From Pedobacter sp. JY14-1 (lineage in GTDB: Bacteria > Bacteroidota > Bacteroidia > Sphingobacteriales > Sphingobacteriaceae), in contig NZ_JARJHU010000008.1 in assembly GCF_029269825.1 (NCBI RefSeq), forward strand, positions 496,001 through 560,000: a DNA stretch of 64,000 nucleotides, given 5' to 3'. The notes under the pieces were generated by a model. The model saw nothing but the letters and a program-made list of their open reading frames with translations, searched no databases and was not told the origin of the DNA. The position numbers were made by a program, and so were the translations under genes. Below, piece after piece: positions 18,475-26,153 of the stretch (the first letter of the stretch is position 1; each line of letters opens with the position of its first letter).

Positions 18475-18639
18475 CTAATTTTTCTTTCCGATCCAGATGT
18501 ACCTGTTGGTCATACATTTCGGGCACCAGTAAATTCTGATGGGCAGGAACCCGAAAATATTTTTAAGTACAAACCCTCTCGGTACCTGGTAGTGAAATTC
18601 CGTATTGCACTTCGCACATTTATAATCCTTATAACTCAT
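18475..18639 (-). CDS. Small zinc-ribbon-like protein, 54 residues
   Basis: Reading the minus strand from the ATG at 18637-18639 to the TAG at 18475-18477 gives 54 residues: MSYKDYKCAKCNTEFHYQ, a basic aromatic middle, WCPKCMTNRYIWI and GKKN. The paired CxxC motifs (Cys8/11 and Cys39/42) are 27 residues apart, a classic four-Cys zinc ribbon. The open frame is preceded by a 103 bp gap and followed by the outer-membrane protein gene. The function is unknown; nucleic-acid or protein binding is possible. Codon use and the intact metal motif make it a probable real gene. Confidence 0.7.
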   Translation of the reverse strand: MSYKDYKCAKCNTEFHYQVPRGFVLKNIFGFLPIRIYWCPKCMTNRYIWIGKKN

Positions 18640-18742
18640 CTTGCTTAGATGCTAATATATCTGGTTAGACCATGGTAATACACAAAATTCATTCCAAATG
18701 TTAACTACGTAGAAAATGCAGTTTCGGTTTTCGGTTTAAAAA

Positions 18743-19276
18743 TTATTGATAACGTTTAAATAACCGCATTGGCGTACAAGCGAGGAACAGTACATATATC
18801 ATCCACATGGGTGGTCTGTGTAGCCTGAAACTTGACTTATACTTCAATAAAAGGGACACCATTCGTGGTATGGAAGGGACACCTTTCCTGTTGGTTTTTC
18901 CGCTGTTGGCCAGCTCGGAAAGTGTGACCAGAAACTCCTGAGTTTTTAAGGCTGGAATTACCCTCCAGGTAACCCGTGCAGGAATATGCCCGGCATTCCA
19001 CATACTGTGGCGTTCCCCGGGCGCGATGCTGAGGACCGAGCCCCTACCGTAAGTCCGGATGTACCCGTTCATACGTATGGTCAGTTCGCCTTCAGCAACA
19101 CAGAACTGCTCCGTCTGGTGCACATGATAGTGCAGGGGCGGCTCTTCCGACAAAGGGGCATAAACTGCCTCCATTTCCAGCAGTTTCCCGTTGGTCTCTT
19201 CAGCTGTCCGTACAAAAATGATGCGCTGCCCTGTCACTTTATTTTCGATATAACGATAAGTATTGATGTCTGGCAT
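18743..19276 (-). CDS. Cupin-domain protein with C-terminal hydrophobic tail
   Basis: The 177-residue product (from MPDINTYRYIE) has a single cupin barrel. The first metal-binding motif includes PLHYHVHQTEQFCVAEGELTI (His, His, Gln/Glu) and the second includes LSIAPGERHSMWNAG. The C-terminus has a hydrophobic stretch (MWMIYVLFLACTPM), a possible membrane anchor. An in-frame ATG at 19324 would add a Cys-rich leader that reaches towards the divergent aminopeptidase promoter; I prefer the inner start. The substrate is unknown; cupins of this sort may be sensors or small-molecule enzymes. Confidence 0.7.
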   Translation of the reverse strand: MPDINTYRYIENKVTGQRIIFVRTAEETNGKLLEMEAVYAPLSEEPPLHYHVHQTEQFCVAEGELTIRMNGYIRTYGRGSVLSIAPGERHSMWNAGHIPARVTWRVIPALKTQEFLVTLSELANSGKTNRKGVPSIPRMVSLLLKYKSSFRLHRPPMWMIYVLFLACTPMRLFKRYQ

Positions 19277-19384
19277 GCCGCAAACCTCGCCAGACGGGCA
19301 GTTACATTCCAGCACACAAGACATAAAGCTGAATTTCGCCTATAAATTACCGCAATGCGCGAATGAAATGCGTATTAAAAATAA

Positions 19385-19392
19385 TAGATTTG
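19385..19392 (+). promoter_or_regulatory. Possible -7 box of the aminopeptidase P gene
   Basis: TAGATTTG matches TAnnTTTG and ends only 5 bases before the ATG at 19398, which would give a leaderless or nearly leaderless message. No clear TTG box is found 19-21 bases upstream, so the call is tentative. Confidence 0.35.
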
Positions 19393-19397
19393 TAGAT

Positions 19398-21173
19398 ATG
19401 ACATATACCGAAAAGCTACAAGCCATACGCTCACAAATGCTGGAAAGCCACATAGATGCCTACATCATTCCGTCCTCCGACCCTCACATCAGCGAATACA
19501 TGCCTGAGCATTACAAGGCCATTCCGTTCGTTTCCGGCTTCACGGGTTCCGCGGGTACATTGGTCATCACCCAAGATTTTGCGGGCCTGTGGACAGATTT
19601 CCGGTACTTTGAACAGGCAACCGAACAACTGGAAGGAAGCGGGGTTGAACTGGTGAAGATGCAGGTGCAGGCTGCTCCGGAGTATATTACCTGGTTGACC
19701 AGCCGACTGACAAAGGGTACTGTGGTTGCGGCAGATGAACGACTGGTTTCGGTATTGCTGGGTGAACTGCTCGTACAAATGCTTGCGGCGAAAGGCATCG
19801 GCTTTGCTGACCAAGATTTTTTAAGTCCAATATGGGAAAACCGGCCGGAATTGCCGCAGCAAAAGGCATATCTCATTGATCCGGAGCATACTGGTCAGAC
19901 CGTTGCTGCAAAGCTTGCCGCCGTAAGGGCCGCATTGCTGGGTCAGGGTGCGGACCAACACCTGGTCTCTTCGCTGGATGATCTGGCCTGGCTGTTCAAC
20001 ATCCGCGGGGGGGATGTAGCTTATAACCCTGTTGTCCTGGGATTTGCCCTGATCAGTCAGGACCATGCGAAGTTATTTATTGCCGAAGGCAAACTAAGCG
20101 ATACCGACAAAGAATCTTTGCTGAAAAGCGGAGTGGAAGTACTTCCTTATGAAGAAATCGGGGATGCATTGCAAAACATCCCGGAACACCAGACAATATT
20201 GATTGACCCCAAGCGGAACTGCTTTGCGTTTACGAAAGCGTTGCCGGTTTCGGTTAAGATCATCCGCGCAACCAATCCCTCTACCAATTTAAAGGCGATT
20301 AAAAATGAGACGGAGCTGGCCAATACCCGCAAAGCTATGCTGCTGGACGGCGTTGCGGTCGTGAAGTTTATGAAATGGCTGTATGAGCAAGTGGGCGTCG
20401 CTACCGTGGATGAGCTTTCCGCAGCAGCGGAATTGCACCGGTTGAGAGCGGAGCAGGAAGGATTTAGCGGGGACAGTTTTAATACCATAAGTGCATATGC
20501 AGCGCATGGTGCCTTGCCTCATTACGGGCCAACTGAAGAAAGTAATGTAGAGATTAAGCCTGAAGGACTCTTCCTGATCGATTCGGGTGGCCAATACCTG
20601 TACGGCACCACCGACATTACACGTACTTTACCAATGGGCAACAATACTGAGGAAGAGGCCATTGATTACACGCTGGTTCTGAAAGGCATGATCGAGGGCT
20701 GCAGGTTGCGCTTTCCAAAAGGCACCTATGGTTACCAGATAGATGCGGTGACGCGCAGGCCATTATGGGAACATGGATTGAACTATGGGCATGGAACCGG
20801 ACATGGCGTTGGCTATTTCCTGAATGTGCATGAGGGTCCGCAGGTATTTAATCCATCACCGAATCCCGTTGCGATTGAACCCGGTATGATTACTTCTATT
20901 GAACCAGGAGTTTACCGTCCCGGAAAGCATGGCATTCGTATCGAAAACCTGGTGAACACTGTTGTAGACATCAGCAATGAGTTTAACCAGTTCTATGCGT
21001 TCGAATGTCTGACCATTGCACCGATCAGCACCAGGATTGTGAAGAAGGAACTGCTTGAGGAGGTTCAGGTGGCCTGGTTGAATAGATACAACAAGATGGT
21101 ATTTGACAAGCTTTCGCCTTTATTAAGCGCGGATGAGCGGGAATGGCTGAAAGAAGAGACAAAAGCGATATAA
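19398..21173 (+). CDS. pepP: Xaa-Pro aminopeptidase (M24B, aminopeptidase P)
   Basis: From the ATG at 19398 the product is 591 residues, the length of the three-domain eukaryotic-type aminopeptidase P. Two creatinase-like N-terminal domains precede a pita-bread M24 domain. Metal ligands are visible: Asp in DSGGQY, Asp in TTDITRT, His in HGTGHGVG, Glu in SIEPGVY and Glu in GIRIENLV. It removes N-terminal residues that precede proline. An earlier in-frame ATG (19263) gives a 45-residue extension unlike the family and overlapping the divergent cupin gene, so I reject it. No signal peptide is seen, so it is probably cytoplasmic. Confidence 0.92.
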   Translation: MTYTEKLQAIRSQMLESHIDAYIIPSSDPHISEYMPEHYKAIPFVSGFTGSAGTLVITQDFAGLWTDFRYFEQATEQLEGSGVELVKMQVQAAPEYITWLTSRLTKGTVVAADERLVSVLLGELLVQMLAAKGIGFADQDFLSPIWENRPELPQQKAYLIDPEHTGQTVAAKLAAVRAALLGQGADQHLVSSLDDLAWLFNIRGGDVAYNPVVLGFALISQDHAKLFIAEGKLSDTDKESLLKSGVEVLPYEEIGDALQNIPEHQTILIDPKRNCFAFTKALPVSVKIIRATNPSTNLKAIKNETELANTRKAMLLDGVAVVKFMKWLYEQVGVATVDELSAAAELHRLRAEQEGFSGDSFNTISAYAAHGALPHYGPTEESNVEIKPEGLFLIDSGGQYLYGTTDITRTLPMGNNTEEEAIDYTLVLKGMIEGCRLRFPKGTYGYQIDAVTRRPLWEHGLNYGHGTGHGVGYFLNVHEGPQVFNPSPNPVAIEPGMITSIEPGVYRPGKHGIRIENLVNTVVDISNEFNQFYAFECLTIAPISTRIVKKELLEEVQVAWLNRYNKMVFDKLSPLLSADEREWLKEETKAI

Positions 21174-21175
21174 AC

Positions 21176-21206
21176 AAAAGGCCCTGATAAATTATCAGGG
21201 CCTTTT
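21176..21206. terminator. Bidirectional Rho-independent terminator
   Basis: A 13-base perfect stem starting AAAAGGCCCTGAT with a 5-base AT loop is flanked by A and T runs. It sits 3 bp after the pepP stop and 10 bp from the CotH-gene stop, so it serves both converging genes. Confidence 0.9.
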
Positions 21207-21215
21207 CTCAGTTTT

Positions 21216-22766
21216 TTAATCCATCTTTTTAAACTCGTCATCCATCCATGCTATCCTTTTGGCTAACCACTCTTTCATATACTGAACTTCGTTGTCATAA
21301 GATCCAAGGACCACTGCATTTGGCCAAGTATAATTATACAAAACATCCCATTTATTAAAGTTTTGTCTTTGAGATAATTTAAGATACGCAGCTTGTTGGT
21401 TAATGAAGTCAAATATTGTATTCACTTGAGTTGTCTTTAAAACTGTCCATCTCGCTTTGACCCTTTTTCTAAACGCAGGATCCTCAAAAAGGCGAAACAT
21501 CCAACCAGATGTAGCGATCCACCAACCCTGCGGATCATTATTACCGTTATAATTCACATTGCCTAGTGCGATGTCAAAATCCCAGATTGGGCCTAAGCTT
21601 AACTTTCCATGTCGATCTTTATGCATAAATACGCTGCTAAAAAACGCTGCGTCATTATTCTTTGTCAGTTCGTTTACCAAATACCAGTTAATAAAAGATT
21701 CAACATTAATATATTCCTCATATCCTTTAGAAGGGCCTGCAAAATTTCCTCCATAGATTGCATCCTCAGCTAATTGCACATAATCACTTATATACTTAAA
21801 CTGAGATGACGTAATCTCTTCGGGCGATTTAATGGTGAATGCCAAGTTGTTTTTAGTAATAAACCAATATGGTTCATCCAGTCGCGCATCAACCTCCAAT
21901 AAATATCCTCCGGAAATATCACTATCAGGGGAATCCTCATCCAACTCTGGGATATTTACCCTGGTTTCTCCTACCTCTACCTGATCTGTCAGCAAGTAAT
22001 TGCCCAGGTATTCTCCATTGAGCACCACTTCTACAAACCTTGATTTAGGTGTAAAAGCAGCCTCAAACCTTTTTCCGAGTTCGAAGGCGATATTGTTCCT
22101 CAGCATTGTTTTATCGCTGAAATTCGCTAATAACACCCACTTCTTAGCCGCGGCCATTCCCAGTATTTCGGCTTTTTTGTCCAATTTGATACGGTATGGC
22201 TTTTTTGGCATCCCCCATGTAGTGTTTCCTCGTCCCCGCATTTCCATCTGAAACTCAGTAACAGTCTGCTGGTAGCCTGAATTATTGGCATCGATCTGCA
22301 TCTTGCCTTTCACAGATTCCTCTTTAGACAATACAGGGGCTTCCGTTTCCAGATAAATGATAGGCAAGCCGGTAAACGTATATAATTTAACCGTGTATTT
22401 CTTAACACTTCCATTTTCAGCTTTTACCGTAAACGTAACAGGATTACTGTAATTGTTCCTAGTAACGCCCGTTTCCTGCTTAATACCATCTACTGAGATA
22501 TCGTGCCCATCTGTTTTAAAGGTAGCAATCAAGGTCCGGTCATTACTGATATAAGGTACCAATCCCACAATCAGGGAATCATTGATGTGGCAAACAACGT
22601 CTTTTAAGAGCTGTGCCGAATTGTTTTTTGCCTCAAATGTAAAACTCTGAATACTCTTAGCAGAGGATATTTCAGGCTTTAGCTCCGGTTCCGGTAAATA
22701 GCTGTCCTTGTTGCATGATGACAGACCGATAAATAGCAAAAGAAGAAGACCGTTAATTCTTTTCAT
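21216..22766 (-). CDS. CotH-family lipoprotein
   Basis: The 516-residue protein begins with a lipoprotein signal (LLLLLFIGLSSC, Cys18). A beta-rich domain over about 30-130 resembles the DUF5018-like domain found before CotH domains. The CotH kinase-like domain carries RGRGNTTWG then KKPYRIKLDKK, and LTDQVEVGETRVN, GPIWDFDIALGN further on. CotH proteins are atypical kinases related to the spore-coat protein; exported bacterial versions are poorly understood and some act on surface proteins. The gene is noticeably more AT-rich than pepP and the fucose operon on either side. It has its own promoter. Confidence 0.88.
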   Translation of the reverse strand: MKRINGLLLLLFIGLSSCNKDSYLPEPELKPEISSAKSIQSFTFEAKNNSAQLLKDVVCHINDSLIVGLVPYISNDRTLIATFKTDGHDISVDGIKQETGVTRNNYSNPVTFTVKAENGSVKKYTVKLYTFTGLPIIYLETEAPVLSKEESVKGKMQIDANNSGYQQTVTEFQMEMRGRGNTTWGMPKKPYRIKLDKKAEILGMAAAKKWVLLANFSDKTMLRNNIAFELGKRFEAAFTPKSRFVEVVLNGEYLGNYLLTDQVEVGETRVNIPELDEDSPDSDISGGYLLEVDARLDEPYWFITKNNLAFTIKSPEEITSSQFKYISDYVQLAEDAIYGGNFAGPSKGYEEYINVESFINWYLVNELTKNNDAAFFSSVFMHKDRHGKLSLGPIWDFDIALGNVNYNGNNDPQGWWIATSGWMFRLFEDPAFRKRVKARWTVLKTTQVNTIFDFINQQAAYLKLSQRQNFNKWDVLYNYTWPNAVVLGSYDNEVQYMKEWLAKRIAWMDDEFKKMD

Positions 22767-22833
22767 TTTTGTTTATTTGGTTAGAAGATTTTATCCCATT
22801 AGAAACTCCAGAACAGAATTCCTAAATTCTGAA

Positions 22834-22865
22834 CAAAAGTAATCTAAATCTAACCAAACCCACAA
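22834..22865 (-). promoter_or_regulatory. Promoter of the CotH lipoprotein gene
   Basis: On the minus strand a TTG box (22863-22865) lies 21 bases before TACTTTTG (22834-22841), matching the Bacteroidota -33/-7 arrangement. A perfect 7-base inverted repeat (CAGAATT, 4-base gap) lies just downstream at 22814-22831, in the leader. Confidence 0.6.
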
Positions 22866-22888
22866 CTTATGGGACTGTCAAAATTTGG

Positions 22889-23683
22889 TTACACCTCCCA
22901 ACCACCAATCGACCTGTCCAGGTGCGTATACCCGCCATCGACATAAATCAGCTGTCCCGTGGTATGACTGGAAGCCGGTGACAATAAAAAAACAGCAGCA
23001 TTCGCTATTTCCTCTGCAGTGGTCATCCGCTTTTCCAGCGGAATCTTTGAAGTGATGGACGCGAGTTTTTCCTCCGGATTGGGCAGTGTTTTGATCCAGC
23101 TTTCATACAGCGGTGTATAACACTCCGCCACGATCACTGCATTGACCCTGATACCATAGGGCAGCAATTCTACCGCCCACTCCCGGGTCAGCGCATTCCG
23201 CCCGCCATTGGAGGCCGCATAGGCAGAAGTACCGCCTTGCCCGGTATCCGCTACTTTAGAACCAATGTTTACAATAGCCCCCTTTGATTTTTTTAAAGCC
23301 GGCAAGGCATGCTGCGCCATCAGATAGTAGTGTACCAGGTTCTTGTGCAGGCTCTGAATGAATCTTTCATAATTGCCGTTCTCCAGCCCGACACTATCGT
23401 TTACCCCCGCATTATTGATAAGGCCGTCGATACGTCCAAACTGCTCCAGCACCGCATGAACAGCCCGTTCACTATCTTCCGGACGGGTAAGTTCAGCAAC
23501 CACCTGCATCGCTTTCCCACCTTCTGCAATAACGCTTTCCATTATCTTACGGTTATCTGCCTCATTCCTGCCCACAATGACCGGAATGGCCCCTTCATTG
23601 GCCAGTACCCTGACGATGCCTTCCCCAATTCCTTTCGCACCGCCGGTAACGATCACAACTTTATCTTTTAACTGCAAATCCAT
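22889..23683 (-). CDS. SDR dehydrogenase, probable L-fucose dehydrogenase
   Basis: The 264-residue SDR has TGGAKGIG at 13-20, NNAG at 90-93, Ser142 and Tyr155. In a fucose operon this SDR would oxidise L-fucose to L-fuconolactone with NAD(P). The residue four positions after the tyrosine is Asn159 (YAASN), not the catalytic lysine of almost all SDRs; I checked the DNA and it reads AAT. The DGGYTHLD C-terminus and the NAVIVAECYTP segment mark it as distinct from the other SDR in the operon. The enzyme may use a different proton relay, or may have another role. It is the last gene of the operon, 7 bp after the lactonase-like gene. Confidence 0.78.
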   Translation of the reverse strand: MDLQLKDKVVIVTGGAKGIGEGIVRVLANEGAIPVIVGRNEADNRKIMESVIAEGGKAMQVVAELTRPEDSERAVHAVLEQFGRIDGLINNAGVNDSVGLENGNYERFIQSLHKNLVHYYLMAQHALPALKKSKGAIVNIGSKVADTGQGGTSAYAASNGGRNALTREWAVELLPYGIRVNAVIVAECYTPLYESWIKTLPNPEEKLASITSKIPLEKRMTTAEEIANAAVFLLSPASSHTTGQLIYVDGGYTHLDRSIGGWEV

Positions 23684-23690
23684 TATTTGA

Positions 23691-24524
23691 TTAGTTTATC
23701 TTGTAAAATTGAGCGGCATTACCGCCCCAGAATAGCTCCTGCTCTGCTCCTGACAACGCCTGGGTATGGTATTCCGCAAGTTCAGCTACCTTTGCATAAG
23801 TGCCTGCAACCTGGCAAACCGGCCAGTCGGAACCGTACATCAGTCTTCTGGTACCAAAGGCATTAAAGACCACATCGAGATAAGGTGAGAAATCCTTGTT
23901 GTCCCAGTTTTCCCAGTTGGCTTCTGTTACCATGCCGGATACCTTGCAACAAACATTTTCATATTGCGCCAGTTCGGTTATGCCGTTTCGCCACTCGTCG
24001 ATCTGCTGTCCCTTAATATCGGGTTTGGCGATGTGATCCAAAACGAAAGGCTGATCTGGAAATCGCCTGACCAGCTCTGCCGCGTACGGCAATTGATCGA
24101 GGAAAATGAGGATGTCATAGGTGAAGCCATACTTATCGAGTTTGCTGATGCCGTTCATGAACGCTGGTCTGAGCATCAGTTGCCGGTCGGCTTCGCCCTG
24201 CAATACATGCCGGAAGCCTTTCAGTTTCGGGAAACCTTGCAGGTGCTGCAACTGTTCATCGATATCCGGAGCCTGCAGGTCAATCCAGCCAACTACACCT
24301 TTAATGAAGTCATGTTGACCGGCGAGTCCTAACAGAAAGTCGTTTTCTTCGTAGGTCTGATCGGCCTGAACTGCGATACAGCCATCTATGCCTTGCTGAT
24401 CCAGCAGCGGCGCCAGATCGCCGGGAAGAAAGTCGCGCCTGATGGCGGACATCTCTTCACTGATCCAGCTGTGCCTCAGCGGGTCATATTGCCAGAAATG
24501 CTGATGCGAGTCAATTTTTAACAT
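23691..24524 (-). CDS. Amidohydrolase, probable L-fuconolactonase
   Basis: The 277-residue amidohydrolase-2 family protein (COG3618) starts with the metal motif HQHFW (His7, His9). It has VLDHIAKPDIK in the middle and MYGSDWPVC near the end, whose Asp is the usual catalytic base. Relatives open L-fucono-1,5-lactone or L-rhamnonolactone. It overlaps the FAH-family gene by 14 bp. Its neighbours supply both the lactone-forming dehydrogenase and the next dehydratase, which supports the fuconolactonase assignment. Confidence 0.83.
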   Translation of the reverse strand: MLKIDSHQHFWQYDPLRHSWISEEMSAIRRDFLPGDLAPLLDQQGIDGCIAVQADQTYEENDFLLGLAGQHDFIKGVVGWIDLQAPDIDEQLQHLQGFPKLKGFRHVLQGEADRQLMLRPAFMNGISKLDKYGFTYDILIFLDQLPYAAELVRRFPDQPFVLDHIAKPDIKGQQIDEWRNGITELAQYENVCCKVSGMVTEANWENWDNKDFSPYLDVVFNAFGTRRLMYGSDWPVCQVAGTYAKVAELAEYHTQALSGAEQELFWGGNAAQFYKIN

Positions 24525-25368
24525 AAGCCTTTACTTCCTGGCGTGAAGTACCCAGACCGTCGATACCCAGCTCCACTACATCCCCCGGCTTCAGGTAAAC
24601 AGGGGGCTTAAAGCCTAAGCCGACTCCTGCCGGCGTGCCGGTAGAGATGACATCTCCAGGCAGAAGGGTCATGAACCGGCTCACATAAGCGATCACAAAC
24701 GCTACGTTGAAGATGAAGTTTGAAGTATTGCCATCCTGCATTTTCTGGCCGTTTACCGTCAGCCACAGGCGCAGGTTATTGACGTCGGCGACCTCATCCT
24801 GCGTGGCCAGAAAGGGGCCAAGCGGCGCGAAGGTGTCGCAACCCTTACCCTTGTCCCAGGTGCCGTTACGCTCTAGCTGGAACTCGCGCTCAGAAACATC
24901 ATTGTGCAAGACATACCCGGCAACATAATCCAGCGCATCACCCTCCTCTACATAGGATGCCTTTTTGCCGATCACCACAGCCAGTTCTACTTCCCAGTCG
25001 GTTTTCACTGAATCCCTTGGTATAACAATGTCGTCATTCGGCCCGGTCAGGGAAGTGGTCGATTTCATAAAAATCACTGGTTCCGGCGGGATCGGCGCAT
25101 TGGTCTCCCGGGCATGGTCCGCATAGTTAAGCCCGATGCAGACTATTTTTGAAGGTCGTTCAACCGGAGCACCCAACCTGGTATCCTGTGGAACTTCAGG
25201 CAACTTTCCTTCATTTTGCTTCACGAAGTCCTCCAGTCGTTGCAGTCCATCCGTCTCAAAAAAGCGTTCGTTATAATCTTCTCCGAATGCCGAAGTATCG
25301 AACCAGGTATCACCCAGGATAACGCCGGTCTTTTCCTGTCCGGCCAGTCCCCATCTGATTAATTTCAT
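24511..25368 (-). CDS. FAH-family hydrolase, probable 2,4-diketo-3-deoxy-L-fuconate hydrolase
   Basis: The 285-residue protein of the fumarylacetoacetate hydrolase family (COG0179) has CIGLNYADHARE, FMKSTTSLTGPND, the metal-binding DWEVELAVVIGKKA segment and ISTGTPAGVGLGF. Relatives such as LRA6 split acyl-pyruvates. Here the expected reaction gives pyruvate and L-lactate from the diketo-deoxy-fuconate made by the dehydrogenase upstream. Ureidoglycolate lyase is a common but unlikely automatic annotation for this subgroup. Confidence 0.82.
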   Translation of the reverse strand: MKLIRWGLAGQEKTGVILGDTWFDTSAFGEDYNERFFETDGLQRLEDFVKQNEGKLPEVPQDTRLGAPVERPSKIVCIGLNYADHARETNAPIPPEPVIFMKSTTSLTGPNDDIVIPRDSVKTDWEVELAVVIGKKASYVEEGDALDYVAGYVLHNDVSEREFQLERNGTWDKGKGCDTFAPLGPFLATQDEVADVNNLRLWLTVNGQKMQDGNTSNFIFNVAFVIAYVSRFMTLLPGDVISTGTPAGVGLGFKPPVYLKPGDVVELGIDGLGTSRQEVKAYVKN

Positions 25369-25379
25369 CTGTAAATTTT

Positions 25380-26144
25380 TTAATTATTGAGTTTAACAAA
25401 TCCACCATCTACCGGGTAATCGTTACCGGTAATAAAGCTGGCCTCGTCCGAACAAAGGTAAAGCGCCATTGTTGCAATTTCTTCCGGAGTTCCCATCCTG
25501 CCTATCGGCTGGCTCTTAGAGAGCTTTTCAAAAATTTCCTGCTCCTGCCCTGCGTAGTTCTTTGCGATAAAGCCATCGACAAACGGCGTATGCACCCTGG
25601 CGGGACTGATGCTGTTGCACCGGATGTTATCGGCCATATAATCCCTGGCGACAGACAAAGTCATGGCTGCGATCGCTCCTTTGCTCATCGAATAAGCAAA
25701 ACGGTCGGTGATACCTACAATCGCCGCAATGGAGGCCATATTGAGTATGGCGCCCCCGCCCTGCTGTTTCATCAAGGGAATTGCTGCGTAAAGGCAGTTG
25801 TAAGCCCCTTTGACATTGACGTTGAATACACGTGTAAAATCTTCTTCGCTGGTATTATCTGCCCGGCCGATATGTGCGATACCCGCATTGTTGACCAGGA
25901 TGTCTGCAAGACCGATCTCGTTAAAGATACCGACGACCTGCTGCTGGTCTGTAACATTGCAGATGAAGCCTCTGGCTTCTCCACCCGTTTCAGCGATCTC
26001 TGCAATGGTCTTGTCTATGGATTCGCGATCCAGATCAAGGATAGTTACGCTTGCACCCTGTCTGGCAAATAAGGTGGAAACCGCCTTGCCTATCCCACTG
26101 CCACCGCCGGTAACGATTGCTGATTTTCCTTTTAAACTGAACAT
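25380..26144 (-). CDS. SDR dehydrogenase, probable 2-keto-3-deoxy-L-fuconate dehydrogenase
   Basis: The 254-residue classical SDR has TGGGSGIG at 12-19, NNAG around 88-91, a Ser before YSMSK (intact Tyr and Lys), and DGGFVKLNN at the C-terminus. In the oxidative fucose pathway an SDR of this type oxidises 2-keto-3-deoxy-L-fuconate at C4. It lies between the dehydratase and the FAH hydrolase, exactly where this step is expected. Unlike the other SDR of the operon it keeps the catalytic lysine. Confidence 0.82.
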   Translation of the reverse strand: MFSLKGKSAIVTGGGSGIGKAVSTLFARQGASVTILDLDRESIDKTIAEIAETGGEARGFICNVTDQQQVVGIFNEIGLADILVNNAGIAHIGRADNTSEEDFTRVFNVNVKGAYNCLYAAIPLMKQQGGGAILNMASIAAIVGITDRFAYSMSKGAIAAMTLSVARDYMADNIRCNSISPARVHTPFVDGFIAKNYAGQEQEIFEKLSKSQPIGRMGTPEEIATMALYLCSDEASFITGNDYPVDGGFVKLNN

Positions 26145-26153
26145 AGCTTACAA

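Noticed and set aside
22814..22831. Inverted repeat in the CotH leader as a terminator or riboswitch
   Set aside because: Only 7 bp, AT-rich, no T run; no riboswitch fold is apparent.
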